Source of the DNA: Dasyornis broadbenti
Lineage: Eukaryota; Chordata; Aves; Passeriformes; Dasyornithidae
Length of the DNA: 64,000 nt
NCBI GenBank assembly: GCA_013397935.1
Contig: VZRN01005622.1
Coordinates: 4,771,661 to 4,835,660 of the forward strand
Reading direction: 5' to 3'
A program made the translations under genes and the position numbers. This document shows, in pieces, positions 25,901 to 39,776 of the stretch (its first letter is position 1; each line of letters opens with the position of its first letter). The notes under the pieces were generated by a model. The model was not told where the DNA came from. It searched no databases and saw only the letters and a list, made by a program, of their open reading frames with translations.

Positions 25901-26309
25901 TCAGCATCTATAAAGACAGTATGGCTAAAGTAACATTGAATTTTTAACAAAAAAGTAACTGCGGAGCAGTTATGTCAGCTTCTAAGATCTTGAAGGAATA
26001 TCAGCTGAAAAGCTAAAATTAGTGTCCTCAGAGCCTACATTTCAGGATATTTTTCTTAGATCCTTTCCCAACTCAGAGAAAGATGGTCAAATTTATGATT
26101 CAGACTTAGAGAGGTGAAGTATTTAAGACAACATTATTAAACTCACATCATCCATTTAAACATTTCTAATTATCTTAATGATGATGAATGGGAAAGAAAA
26201 AATAATCAAAGATGTTATAACTTTATGATATCTCTTTAGAACATATTCAAAAGTAAAAACATGCTTGATGTTTAACACTTTGTTTTGGTAGAAGAAATTA
26301 AGTGCTGAC
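22973..26309. other. Unique non-coding stretch
   Basis: No gene or element is recognised. An A run lies near 23428-23440 and an A18 run at 25706-25723. A 161-codon plus-strand frame at 25062-25547 is long for this base composition but has no recognisable domain, and I do not call it a gene. It is noted in the findings. Confidence 0.55.
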
Positions 26310-26346
26310 TTTTTTTTTTTTTTTTNNNNNNNNNTTTTTTTTTTTT
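26310..26346. repeat. Poly(T) run containing a 9-base N gap
   Basis: T16 is followed by nine N (26326-26334) and T12. The assembler or polisher could not fix the length of the homopolymer, so the true length is unknown. Confidence 0.95.
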
Positions 26347-26367
26347 GTGATTTTAATTTTTTCATGT

Positions 26368-26477
26368 AAGTTAATGAGCTGTCCAGTGTAACTGTAGCTC
26401 TGGCACTATTTGTGAGCAGGGTGATGTTTGGACTGGATGATCTTAGAAGTCTTTTCCAACCTTAATGATTCTGTGAT
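26368..26477 (+). mobile_element. CR1 LINE 3'-end fragment
   Basis: The segment matches the conserved 3' terminus of avian CR1 as I know it: 'ggatgatctta', then 'ttttccaacct', then a terminal 'gattctgtga' that resembles the short octamer repeat at CR1 ends. Only the last 110 bases or so are recognisable. The reverse-transcriptase region is missing, as expected for the severe 5' truncation typical of CR1. CR1 lacks a poly(A) tail, so the T tract upstream is a separate simple repeat. Plus-strand orientation is fixed by the terminal motif. Confidence 0.85.
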
Positions 26478-27120
26478 AACATCACAGTTCCCCTTCCAGG
26501 AGGAAGTATTGCATTACAAGTGAGACAGGCATTAGAAAGGATTTCACCAGTAAGCACAGAAGTGCTGTCATCCAAGAATTTTTCTGAGGAAAAAAAATTA
26601 TTATTATTTAAAGTAAAAAGAATGGATATAAAATGGGTTTATTCTGTTCTTTGACCAGATTTAAGCAGATTACTTAAAAAAAAAAAGGTCATAAAAATGC
26701 TGTTTAAATTCCATTCATTTTCTGGACTAAATGGAGCAGTTACTGCTGTTTAGGTTCTTCAAACATTCTATACATTAGAGGTACTTTGATCTGCTAAAGC
26801 GACCCACCTGCCAGAATCTCCATCACACACAAATGGCAGATGTTCAGTGTTACCATAGAAATGAGGCAGCACCACAGAAAAAGACATATAATCATGAGTG
26901 TATCTTGAGAGAAGGCACACTAACTATGCATGGGAAACCAGCATGCCGGGATCACTTCCTCAAATGATGATGGGATTGCCTGGAAAATTGCTGTCCCTGC
27001 TGTCTGCAGTGTTTACAGCCACTGACTCCAAGGCAGAGTGCAAACAGGAAACAAAAGGAAACCTGCACTAAGACTCCCTGCAGAGGATGCACGTGGATGA
27101 GGTGGGGGAAAGCAGTGTAT
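26478..27120. other. Unique non-coding stretch
   Basis: No gene is seen. GC rises modestly at 26800-27110. Confidence 0.6.
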
Positions 27121-27405
27121 GCGAGTGAAGAAAATAACGAGAGTAGAAGAAAAGAGAGATTAATTTAGAGAATGAGAAACTGAAGGAATTGTGAGTGAAG
27201 TAGAAGAACTAAAGGAAGGATGAGAATCTTAACAGAAAATGTAGAGAAAACAGAGTCAAATGGGAAAGAGAAAAATGAGAAGCAGTGCGGGAAAGTGAAC
27301 AGAAAGAGGAAGAGCAGAGATGAGGATAACAGGGAGAAAATCCCTAGGAGAAAAGGATGGCAAATGAAGTAGTGAGAAGGAAAACAGAGGAGGAAATGCC
27401 AAAAT
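27121..27405 (+). repeat. Purine-rich (GA-rich) tract
   Basis: For about 285 bases the plus strand is roughly 80% purine; counts over three 60-base blocks from 27181 to 27360 gave 75%, 82% and 83%. No simple unit repeats cleanly. The bias leaves a 96-codon minus-strand frame open, rich in F, L and S, which is a composition artefact. Confidence 0.8.
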
Positions 27406-30400
27406 TCGATAGGAATTGGAGCGCCAGCTGACACCAAAGAAGCTACATATCCCATAATTTGAAGTTATAAGTCCCAGATATGTTTTATTTTTAAAATATT
27501 AATAACAAAGTAATACTATACATCACCGTATCATTTTTTTTTTCAAAGTCCACTAATATTATAACACAGTAAAGGGAGCTTGCAAAATCGAACCACACTT
27601 GTTATTTCTGGGGAATGATCATCCATTTTTTATGTAGCATTTGCCCATGTCTCTCAGTTTTATTAAGTTTGCTCATGGACATTTCATCACTAGGAAATAA
27701 AAAACCCACAAGCCGGCTTTTCAGACATTTGAAACACCCTTATAGGAACAGAGAGCAGGAACAGCATTTTTGAAATTTTGATGGCTTATTTAAATGTTCA
27801 AATAAAGCACATGGGTTTTCTAGGGGTGTTTGTTTCCTTCATTCCTAAGTTCAGGTCTAAATCTTAGATGGCTCTTACGATAAAAGAACAGTGACAATTT
27901 TTACATGCATAAACAAATATACCAGCTTAGTATTTTTGTTATTACAGTTTAACATCTTTATAACTTTTATCTTAAACAATGGCATCTATTCTTACACTTC
28001 GGAAAAGGATATAACAATGAGAATATATTTTAGCTTTTCTTTTAGAAGTTTCCAGTAGTTTTTTGGGGTTTTTTGAGAAAGAAAAGGTTACAGTTATTTT
28101 ACTTTTTAGTTTAAAAAGACTCAGTTGTTTTGCCATACATTTGCCAGAGATTTTATCTTTTTTCTGAACTTTTGCAGCTTTCTAAGGTGCTTCATTATTA
28201 AATAGAATGTTGTAAGGCTTTGCTGAAGAATGAGAACAGTCTGAAATTGTACATAGAATAAATTTACAAACACAGTAGCATAACCAAAATCAGTCATCAG
28301 TTTACTTGACGTTACTCAATCCAGCCCATTCACTTAGAAAACAAAAAAATTTATGAGATTAAATAGCCATGGCTGCTCAAATTAAAAAAAAAGAAGAAAA
28401 AAGTCCTCTGTGTTCTATTATTTCTGCAAAAAGATATTTCTGTTCCCGGCAATGATTTATTCTTGCTTTGGCACAACACAGTGTGAAAATTAAGTCCAGA
28501 ATAACCAACAGTGAAAAATTCAGGATTAAAGTATGGGTACCTGAAGGCCTGACAGATGATAAATTAGGAAGGGAACCAATCTGTTAACTTTTCCCACGTT
28601 CCACTCAGGGACAAATCTCTGAAGGCACTTGCAGTGTTGTCAAAGTTTCATTAAGACACAGAATCCTTCCCAGGGTTCTCCAGGTGCCACTTTGATGGAT
28701 GGGCACTCCGAGATCTGTTCCTGGCCCTGCAGTGGGGTGCAGCACCTACTGTACAGCTGTCAGGTGTTTGTTAACTTGAGCATTTAAACAACAAAGACCA
28801 CGTAAATACAGCCCAAGAATGCAGAGCAAACAAAGGCAAAAAGCTGCGCAAGAAAAACAGCACCTGGAGAAGTCTGTAAGTCTGGAGAATTAAGATTGCT
28901 GTAGAGGGAAATTAATTTTGCTGTTCTGTTTCCACTACACACATAAGACTTCCAAAAACAGAGTTTCAGCAATGACTTTTTGCAATTTTTGCACAGTTTT
29001 CAGTGAACTGAATTTGTTTGCAGTCCAGGCTTAATACTCAAAAGCACGAATTTAGTATTGCTCCATTTTTACCTTGTCCTAGTCTCATTAAGAAAAAATA
29101 AATTATTAAAAATATTTTAAAATATTAGGTCTAAATGGCAAGTAATTTTCCTTGGGTATGAAAATAAATTGCCAGAAGAAAAATATGCCTAAAAATACAA
29201 AAATCTTTTTGTAATGTTAATTATCTTACGAGTAACATAATCTCTGTCAAATTCCCAAAGAGAATACAGTGATAATGAAGGTCTGACCTTCTGCTTGTAT
29301 AAGCAAATATGCAATAGCAGTACTCCTTTGCTCCCAAACCTATCACTTTAATGTTTATAATTGAAAATACATTTGCCCATTTAAAGAAGGTGGCTACATT
29401 ATTAAAGGTTGAATGAAAAGCCTTACAGAAAGACAGTGCATCGGTAATAAAGTTGTCATTGCGATTCCCTGTGAATAAAATTCATTGCAAAGCATAAATT
29501 AATTTGCAACCACTCTAATCACCAGCATCCAAATGAAATCACAAATATACTGGGCAGAATTAACAAGTTTGGAAGACGTAGCAGTTGTGTTAGTAGCCTT
29601 GTTATTCAATTAACTTGTCTGCAGCAAGAAATTACATGAATGTCTAAAAAGCCCTTAGTGATCTGAATTTTTACTACTAACATGGTATAAGAATAGGATT
29701 TACTCAAAGTTTACATTTGAACAACAGGTTGTACTGAAGAACGATAATTTTACTTAAAAATAGCCTTTAAACTTTTAAACACCCACTGAATATCTTGAGA
29801 ATCTGCTTACAGAACCTGGTTGTGTTCCACGCAAAGCAAATACATTCGTAAGGGTCGCATTAAATACCTTTAGTATATTGATCTGTTTACATGAAAGTCG
29901 TTGAAATCTACTTAAACATAAACGCGCATTTAAGCTTTTGTGATGGCAAACACAGACACTTTTGCTGGAAGACAAGACACTGATTTCCAAAGTATTTAGC
30001 TGTAATACTCAAATTCAAACTTAAATTCAAACTCAAGAAAAGGGGGAAAGGCTGAAAGAGACCACCTGGTTTAAGCAAGTGCACCAAACATTTTATTTTG
30101 CAGTCCTGTGGCAGAACTAATATTGCAATCAGTTAAATTCCCAGCTCCTGTATTTTCCTGACTCGTTGCTCTGAGAATTTGAAAGCTGCTTTTAATTTTC
30201 CTCATAAATTCATATATGCTGAGGTTATCCCTCTTTGGCTTTGACAAGCATTGTCTATTAGCTGAGAGGATTTTCTCCCTGCTCCATGCTTGTCTTTCCT
30301 ACATTTAAACATTGCTTTTATTTTGCTAGGTCCTTTCTTTGTCCCTCTAAGCAAGGCTCCCACTTCCTCAATCTCTCTGCTACAACTTTCACTTAATCTT

Positions 30401-33400
30401 CCTGAACACAGGCAACAAGAATTGCACATGGTGTTGCAAGTGATATCTCTTCTGTCTCCTGCATAAAAGAGCAAAAAAGGCTCTATTTATGCTGGAAAGA
30501 GCTCACTCAGTACAACTTCCATAACATTAATACTGTCAGGGGCAACAACTTCCCCTTGCTGCCAGGGGCTTCAGTCCAGACTGGGATTTCTGATGAAGGT
30601 CTGAGAACGCTGGGTAAAACACTGCTGGTGGCCTCAGACACTTTCGGGGACAAACCCCTGAATCCTGTGCTGTTTTCTTCCTCTCTGCTTTTTTGCTGTC
30701 CTCTGAAACTGTAGAGAGAAGCATTCATCTCATTCTTTTAAGCACAGGGGCTTTTTTCTACCACTCAGTACTCTGCCGATGGTGAAGTTCCCCTGAATTT
30801 GGAAAATATCTCTGTGCTACTTCTATGCCTTGCTCATGCCATGTCTCATATCATGCTAATTCCTATGGTTACATACTGTTCCCTGTGTATTGTGCTCTCA
30901 AGAGGTTCAAATTTAAATTAGTTCTCTAAAAATTTGCCTTGTTTTCTTATTTGTTATTTATTTCTATACTCTGATGCCACTCCACATCATCCTACTGTAG
31001 TACGAAACTAACAAATCTGATGGGGCATTAGAATGTATTTTATTTTCTCCTACTCTGGAGTAATCTTTTGCAACATCTCTTCATCTTGAAATCTCTGTTT
31101 TAATATGAGCAATCTTGTTCCCTGCAAGAAATCTGTTCTTAAAGAGTTACATTGAAGAACTGTTGTTCCTTCAAATGTCTCTCCTGGATGCAGACACTTA
31201 AGAATTCTGAGCTGAACACATTCCACCATGAAAATCATACGAGATAATATGAAATGCTATGAGCTAAGAATCCATATTTTCCTCAGTTTGTATACATCCA
31301 TGTATAGATGCGTAATCATATGTATAAATACGTGGAATACTTGAACCTTCAATTTTCATTCAGAAGCTTTTAGACTTGCTATTTCTTCACAGTGATATGA
31401 GCAAAGGGAGACTTTTCTGTTAGGCACACTGAATTTATTTTATGAGGTTTATTTATATCTTGAGAGTCAAAAAGGGTAGTGCTATTTACTGCCTATGGAT
31501 TCATATTTGCCTCACACCAGTTAATTAAAAGTAGAACCTAAAGCTTACAGAGTCCTTCAGAATCTACTATAATCATTCACTAGAAAATATTTGTTGGGAG
31601 AAATCATCTTTTCTCCCAAGAAATTAGTGTGCAACACTTGTAATTGAGCTTCTTTAAGACAAAAAGATGCTTCATGGTGTGGTGGTGGCAGTGGGAAAAT
31701 CTCATTAATCAGAACAAAGCAGGTGTTTTATAACCATGGATTCCAAACATCCTTCCCCTCAAGTATGCTGTGCCCTGGCTGGAAACTGTGTGGGAGTTGA
31801 CAGATCTCTTCCTGGCACCGAATGGAAGGGGACTGGGAATGCCCCATTCCTCCAGCCTCACTTGTCCCCTGCTTGCTGGAACAACCCTGAAATCAGAAAA
31901 AGGGCAGGGGAATTCTAGAATAGATAAAACTTTCCACTTCCTGAGCAAATACTCTCAACATTATGAGGTCTGATAAAGACTACTTTACATGTATAAAAGG
32001 TGTGTGTGCATAAACACAATCACCATAGTTTCTTAACCATGGTTTCATTTTGAAGGGAATTGTGGTACCTGGTTAAAGCTGTGGATATCACATGGAGAAG
32101 GCTGGGGTCAGCTTTGGCTCAGGTGTCCACGAGAGAAGGTAAACTACACAATTTTTAAAAAACATTTCTAATTTAATTTCTCACTTTATGGGATTACAGG
32201 GCTAGGCCCTGTGTGTAAACTCACACCTTTGATCCTGAACACTGACCCTGGCCAAGGATTCGCACTCCCTAGGATCGTGTTTCCAGCTGTGAGCAGCAGA
32301 TGTTACAGAAGGTGGCAGCCAACTGTGGTGCCCAAGACCTGCAGATAAACCAGCCCATCATGAACCTGCCTGGATCAGACCTCTCAGCTGCTTAATCCTC
32401 AGCTTCAGCTACCTTTAAGGTCCTGTACCTCACACAGAGCTGCTGCAGCACTCAGCCAGCAGCTGCCTGAAGCTTTCAGTGCCTAGCACTGGGGTGTAGG
32501 TGCTGGAGGATATTTTCCCTTTAACAAGTTTTCACACACAAAAATGATCTATGCTTCACGAAACGGTCTCTTTCTCATGAAAGAAAAAAGCTGCAGGGCA
32601 AAAAATGTTCTGCTTCTTTGAGAACTTACAAAGAGTGATTTTCTGCAGGTATCATTTTTGGCTGAGTTATGGCCACTGCAGCAGCAGCAGAAACATTTCC
32701 CTAGCCAAAGCTCAGGCTTTTTACTGTATGAATCAACCTCTCTTTTGCCTTCTTTATACTTTACTGTAAATATATTTTTAAATGCGCTTTATCCGTATCT
32801 CTGGTATTCCCCAGCATTATGATCTTTGGAGAGCCTCATTAGGTGGTAGGAAAAAAGGTGCCATACACACCCCATCATACTTTAGAGGAGTCCTAAATTT
32901 CCTTTGTAATTTACCCAAAGAGAAAGATGGATAACAACAGTGGTATGAAAATTATGGCTGCCTATTTTTCCTAATGATAAGTCATCACAAAAAATTGCTT
33001 ATAAGCTGAATCATACCTGGCCTTTTCCTCCTCTATTCCCATTCCAGGATAACTGTAAACATAATAATTCTGATAGGTAAAACATCTGTGTCATTTATCC
33101 ATGCCTCTCCTACTGTTTATTTTCATGCTTTTATATATTTACAGTAAAACAATAAAATTAAATATCCTAAAACCTGCTTTGAAAGACCATTCTCACAGCA
33201 GTCTGAATAAATTATCTGAATCTCACCCAGCATTTCATAATTCAGTAAGAGGTGAAAAACAATAAAACTGAGAAGAAAGCCAGGCATCCTAGGAACGTTT
33301 TGTTCTATTACAGCCCATCATGGTGGAATCTTGCACATTGATGTTACTCGGTTTTAAAGGAGTGACATTTTTATCTAGGCAGTAAGGTTCAGTCAGCTTA

Positions 33401-36400
33401 TGCCAGCAGATTTTTCTGCCTTCTTAAACAGGGACAAAAGTTTGAATTTAAGCTGTGACTCAGGTATGTCAAACATAACACACTGCAGATGGAGTCTGCT
33501 GCAGGGAATTAGAAGATCTAAATTGTGATAAAATGGGATCAATTTCACCGGTTATAAAGAACAAAAGTTACTTTCTGAAACAAAAACGAGAAGAAAGAGA
33601 GAGAGAAGAAATCACACAGAGAATCATTTCCTTTCTGAAGTGATCGTTGGAATCTTGGAAAAAGACAAGCAGATCTATCCAAAGGAGAGTCCATGATGGG
33701 TTTGACTTTCACAGGCATTTTTTCTTCATTCTACAATACTATATATGGAAATCAAACAGGAAAAAAAGGAAAATACTTCAATAAAAGTACTGTAGAGCTG
33801 TAAATATCCTAGGAAAACTGTTTAGAAAGCCATGGTAAATTGCTCTGAAATGTTAGCATTACTTCTTTCTTGAGGATAAGAACAATTTCATCTTGGAGGA
33901 CATTTTAAAAAGACAAGAGTTAATAACACTGGATTCGAATGAGAATGGAAATATGATGTTCCCAACATTTCCCTCAAGGTGACCCCTTCAGCAAGACTGG
34001 TTCTCAGCATCTATAAACCGCAATCAATTTGCTTAAAATATGTTGGAAGTAATAACATAAGGAACTCTGAATATGGGAGTGATGCCCATATAGAAATGAA
34101 TGCAATTGAGACATTAGATTCATTTTGGAACATTATTCTGCAAACCAAGAAATTCAGGAAATTAGTGACAGAAAACTGGATGTGTTGCTCTGTTTTGTTA
34201 TTAGGTTTTGCCTCAAGTTTTATCTGAGACCAAGCACTCCTTTAAATATGTATTTACTCCATTAGAGATTTAGCTCTGGACAATATTATAGAAAACATTT
34301 ACTGGGAAAATATGTGTGTTTTGGAAATGGGAATAGAAAGCTAAACAGACTTATTCTGTGTTTACATTGTTGCAGCAGATGATGAATGCACATATTGAGC
34401 ACACGAAAAAGATTAAGGGGAAAGGGGAATTTCTTTTACATATAATACATAAATAAACTTGTAAATACAGAAAAAAAAAAGTATTACAGCCAAATATGCA
34501 AACATAGAGAAATATCTGATTGTAAGACTTAGAGCTAGTCTTGCATGTCTGTAATTACATCACTTTATTAAAATTTGCTCACAAACTATTAAGTGTTTGA
34601 GGGCAAACACACAGTTGTGCTCTTGGTGAAAATAGACAGACTTCTAGGTCCTTTTACACACATTTGTATGCACACAGATTATATATAAATTTGTATATAA
34701 ATAGAGACACATATTTCTATGGCACTCCATGGCCGGTTAAAAACAGGTCTGCTCTAAGTGTTATCTCTAGAATACATTTTAATATTCCTGACCCTCCTGT
34801 CTGAGGTGTGCAGCCTGGCTTGCACTGTGGCCAGGGAAATGCCAGCCACTCTCTGCCCTGGGTGATTGGTCCCAGCCTCACTTTGTGAGGGACTGCTGTA
34901 AAACCTTGTAAAACTGTAAAAACACGCTCCTGATGTTTTCCCTGTATTATTACTCGTAAAACTGTGGCAAGTATCAGAGCAAGGTGGTAGATGTCAGCAC
35001 TAAAACATCTGATAATTCTACAAACCTGTTCATAAATAAATCAGTAATGATAGGTAAAATGAAAATAAATCAAATAGAATAAACCAAAATAACAATACTA
35101 GTCATGGTAGCCACAACCACTTAAAAAAACTTCATCTGGAATAGATTTCTTAAAAGTATGTTTTGGAGCTAGAAGACAAAATCTATTGATTATGTAACAG
35201 AAAAACATAATGAGAATTAAAAGCAAGCAAATTCTTGTTTACAGAAAAAATATCATGACTTCTTGCAAAGACCTAATGAAGAATGTTAAAAAATGTTCTA
35301 AAAACATGAAATAATAAAGCATAAATGTTCAATAGATAAAAGAAGCAACCATTAATAGAATGCTGGGATAGGAACCCCAGGAAGCTACAGTAGGTGTCTG
35401 AAGCAGTTGATGATTTTCAAAAGAACAAAGAGAATGTGAGGGGCTGTTAATAAGTCTTTCAAGAGAGCTGGACTTGAGCCACAGAGCGCTTGGTCTGCAA
35501 ATACTATGTTTAAAAATCAATCCTTTGCTTCACAGGAAGCCAATGTACTTTTGTCAGAATTAGAGCAACACGAACATCTGTCCTGGAGCCAGTTAACCAT
35601 CTCACTGCTTCCACTTTTCTGGGTTTCCCTTTCCTCCCATGAGCAGAGGAGACTAAAACTATAAACATCCCCAGAAACCCAAAGGTTAATACATTTACAG
35701 CAGTATGACTGTATCAACACACTCTAGGATTAGTGAGAAAATTCAGGCAGTCATCAGGGCACGATAGAACTTGAGGATACAGGGTCTCAAAGCAGAAACT
35801 GAAGCCCAAACAAAGTTACAGACTTTGAAAACTGTTGAGGATAAATAAGACAAGGCCAACATGGGATGTCATTTCACATCTTCAATGTTACCTTTCAAAA
35901 TAATTTAAATATGCTTTTAGGAAGCTCTAACTAAAAGATGTTGATGATACCTTGACTTGCAATCTCTGCCTTCAGTTAGATTTTTTTTTTTTTTTCCCAG
36001 ACACAGGTTTTGAGAGAAAATGTTTTGTTCTTATTTTTTTTCTAGTCACAGAATTAATATTGTAGGATGGGGAAAAAAAAAAAAAGAAATATAGCAAGAA
36101 GATTTTTACTTTTAACCTATTTCTATAGAGAGCCACCATTATTCAAAGGATTAAACACCGACTTCTAAAACCACTGTTCAATGGATGGCTCCTCTCTTTC
36201 TGAGGGAACTCACGTATGGATGCAGGTGACTCGATCAAGCCCAGCTCTGCCTTCTGATTTTTTCCCTGGAGACCACCTGCCCAGATACTTTCATTTGACT
36301 GTAATTCCCTCCAACAGCACCGCTGCTTACTTCCCTGGGGCAGGATTTTGCCTTAGCTATTTACAGAATCATTTTGATGCCATGTAAAAAAATCTCATTA

Positions 36401-36874
36401 CAGTGTCACTTAAGAGGGAGCGAGGGATGAGAGCGGAATATTCCTACAGCAAAGCTGTCACACTTGGGACTGGAATAGACTGGAAAGCTGCTCCCTGCCT
36501 GAACCTCACCCTGTTAACAGGTCTCAAAATCCTGCAGCAACCTGCAGATTAAATACCTCAGCCTCAGTGGAGCAGACCCATCATGAATATTGTGTAACGC
36601 TGGGCATCCAAGCGGAAGAGATGAGATGTTTCATCTCAAAAACACATCAAATTCTTATGCAGCACTGCCTGGCACCAAAAAAAGCTTGCACCAGGCACTG
36701 CCAAAGTTCATGCTTGGTTACCAGTGTTACAGCCACTCACACACCTGGAATTTCACCTGTTAAGAAACTGTCAGCGCAGTGTTACATAGCAGGTTTCATC
36801 CTGGGTTAAAAAAAAGGGACTGAAATCTCTTAGGAGAAAAATAAACACGCTGTAAGAACCCAATCTTTGTACGA
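27406..36874. other. Long unique non-coding stretch
   Basis: About 9.5 kb has no gene, LTR or LINE that I can identify. Small items inside are a direct repeat of aaattcaaact at 30011-30034, a short GA-rich stretch at 33587-33612, and a T14 run near 35982-35996. GC-richer sections at 32200-32500 and 36180-36560 hold only short unrecognised frames. Some AT-rich, TAAT-containing sections (for example 29400-29570) read like vertebrate conserved non-coding DNA, but I cannot test conservation. Confidence 0.5.
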
Positions 36875-36973
36875 GAAAAAACAAACAAACAAAGCAAAAC
36901 AAACGAAAACATAAAACAAGTAAAACAAAATCACAAACAAACACAAAACAAAACAGAAAAAAAAAAAAAAAAG
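36875..36973. repeat. A-rich tract with irregular (AAAC)n, ending in A17
   Basis: About 100 bases are made almost entirely of A and C in AAAC, AAAAC and AAACG-type units, with a final A17 run at 36957-36973. It is a low-complexity tract. Confidence 0.9.
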
Positions 36974-39776
36974 CCCTAAGAAATATGAATTACAGCAACT
37001 GGCTTACTTGGCTGCCCCTCAAAGCTAAGAACAGCCAGATAAAAGAAATTCATGGATGTGCAAGCTCAAGATTAATCTAACCATCATTTTTAATTTCATT
37101 TTCTGTTTGCTGCTGTTAACTAGCTGGGTTCTTGTTCCTTTTCAAGAACATGAAGAGAATAATGAAACTGAGTGTGGACTTCAGTAGTTCGCATGACACT
37201 TTTTTCTTACTGGAGGGATGGAATTGCAATTAGAGCACTGAAAACCATCAAGCCCCATTTCCTCCCATACACACCTGTTAAATAAACCTTTACAGGACAC
37301 TTATCACAGGTGTTTCTCACATGGAAAGCAGCTTCTGCTCTCTTCGCTCTCACCAACTCTTTTTGAGTAACAAAGAAAGCCAAAGAAACAAGGAAGGTGA
37401 AAATATAGATCCCTTGACTGCTTTAACGCAACTGTGTTTTCTCATGGTAAGACACAGAATTTTCATTTCTTCCCTGGGAGGTGGTTCATTCATCATTTTA
37501 GAGTACTCTTCCTAAGATAAAATTCATCCTTATAACACACCTTGTGGGAGAGTCTCAGAACTCTAAATCTTGGTGCATTAGGGGTCAATAATAAATGATA
37601 TTAATTTTTCCTCTACACATAACTAAAGGGAACTTTAATAAGTAAAAAAGGCAATAAACAAGGCAGAAAGGTACATGATTATGACAACCTGTCACGGAAT
37701 ATTAAATAATGTAGCATTGATATAATTAAGGATCAGAGATAGGGATACATCAAGATAACTTATGCTAATTATTTCATTTGAGAGTTAAGAAATATTGCAT
37801 GTGTAGCTAGACCCATATTTGTGTCCTTATTTACATATTTATAGCATTTTAACTATAGTAGGACAATGGCTATTTCCATTTTGCTTCTTACAGAGCCTCC
37901 CTGCAGTGCTAATCAAATCCTGACATCTGACTCTAACTCTAAGAGTTTTAAGATAATTAAGCACTTTAACCTAATGAACTTGCATTTTAATCCACTGTAT
38001 TTGTTTAGAGAAAGCCCAGGAGAGCAGTAATGAGATATGGAGTTTTACACACATTTATAGTGTGTAGAGATTAAGCTCAGCTCAGGAGCAAGACGGATCT
38101 GAAACTTCATCTTCAGTCCTAACACAGCAAAGTGATGGCAGAGTACATCACACGAGATTAGATTTGTCTTGTTCTAATAAAATGCATTAGTTCTTTCCAT
38201 ATAACGCTTTCATATAGCCCCCCAGACTATAAACTCCACTGTGCTTGACTTTAAATGATGCCTGCAGCAGGCCAAATACGGAATGGAAGTGGAATTTTAT
38301 GGCTGTGGCTGTGCCAGAAAAAGGACAAGTCGTTTCCAGTTGAAATGGGAGAGGGAAGCTGGCAGGCACCATGGCTGTGTCTGTGGCCATCAGTCCCAGA
38401 GCCTGTTTTAGCAGCACGGCATTCCCTTACGTGGAACAATCCTGCCAAGGGCCAGTGGCAGGCTCCTGGCATGCTCCGATCCATGGTGGTGGGTAGTTAT
38501 CAGGTAAGGAGCTCCACAGGGAAACGCATCATCTGCCTGTTCACAGCAAAACAGTCACACGAAAGAGATGCCTTGCCATCCGTGCCCAGCTTTTCTTCTT
38601 TTTTGCTTTTCCCCTTTTCTTCTGCTCCCACAAAAGAAGAAATTAAGAATTTATATATTCTTCTTCCCACTGAAGCAAGCCAAGACTTTTGAATAGGAAG
38701 GCAAGGAACCACCTGTTTTCCAAACAATTGCTGCTCTGCCTATGATTCACAGAGAGGAGTTAAACCTTAACCTTAAACCATGCAATAAACACCCAAAATC
38801 ATCAGGAATGGGACTCGGCTTGCCTTCCAATCCAATAGGCTGATGACACAATCTGATTTTCATTTCCCACAATGCATTTTCCTATGAGAATTTCTGAGGA
38901 AAAGTTTATCACACTAGAAATGGCTTCAGAGAAATAAGAGACAAAAAAAAATCTATTTCAGTCTGTTTGATAGATCATAGCAAAAAATATAATGAATCCT
39001 TAAGGCAGTTCATTGTACTAGTAACAAGTTTCTTTAATGTTCTGAGATGAGACTCATAATATCTTTTTGCTCTTCATTTTCCAAAGTTCTATATTTTTAT
39101 GAAAGATTAATACACACTACATCACTTCCATATATTTGTGCTCAATACTTTATATGAGAACAGTTTGATTTGTTTCTGTGTATATCTCCCACAGCTAAGC
39201 CTGGGCACAAGCCTGCTGTTAAACACTCCCTATTTAGGTTTTGAAAAGAACAAGTGGAAAGATCTACAAAATTATTCAAAAATTAACCAAAACAGGGACA
39301 AAACTGAAAATTAATTATTTGTACATGTAACTTAAAAAGCCAGTATTAACTGTTTTTTAATTGTTAATGTGATCACTGAGGTTTTGGTAGAAGAGTTGTG
39401 TCCTACTGAGATCACTCCATAGAGTCAAAGGCTTCTGATAAGAGCACTTATGTGGATTATCCATTTATACTCCAGCTCAAACAGGTTATCTGGTAGAAAT
39501 AAAATCAAAGAGCCCTCCAGCCTGAGTTTCTTGCAGATTTAGCTAAGCTGATTATTTTCCTCCACTTTTAAGTCCTGTTTTTTCTCGTGTAATCCTGGCA
39601 TTCTGGTCTCTCCCTGGGTTGCCACCCACCATCACCATTGTCACTGTTTTGCAAGGCTACCCCAAGTCTGCAATCCAAAGTGCACGTGAAAAACCGATGT
39701 CAAGGATCACACACCAACACCTGGAAAGCATGCATTCATTTTAGAAAGAAAGGAAATGGCAATTGCCCTATTACAT
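36974..39776. other. Unique non-coding stretch with a GC-richer block
   Basis: No gene is seen. Positions 38255-38515 are GC-richer and lie within a 145-codon plus-strand frame (38255-38692), with shadow frames on the other strand. The peptide has no recognisable domain. Confidence 0.55.
39758..39767. repeat. 10-bp palindrome
   Basis: The sequence ggcaattgcc is its own reverse complement. It ends 9 bases before the large hairpin at 39777 and is short enough to be chance. Confidence 0.8.

Noticed and set aside
33611..33665. CR1-like 'gagaatcattt' and 'gttggaatcttgg'
   Set aside because: The spacing and the intervening sequence do not follow CR1.
36034..36075. CR1-like 'tcacagaatta' on the minus strand
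   Set aside because: Only a short part resembles a reversed CR1 terminus, and the following sequence does not continue the match.
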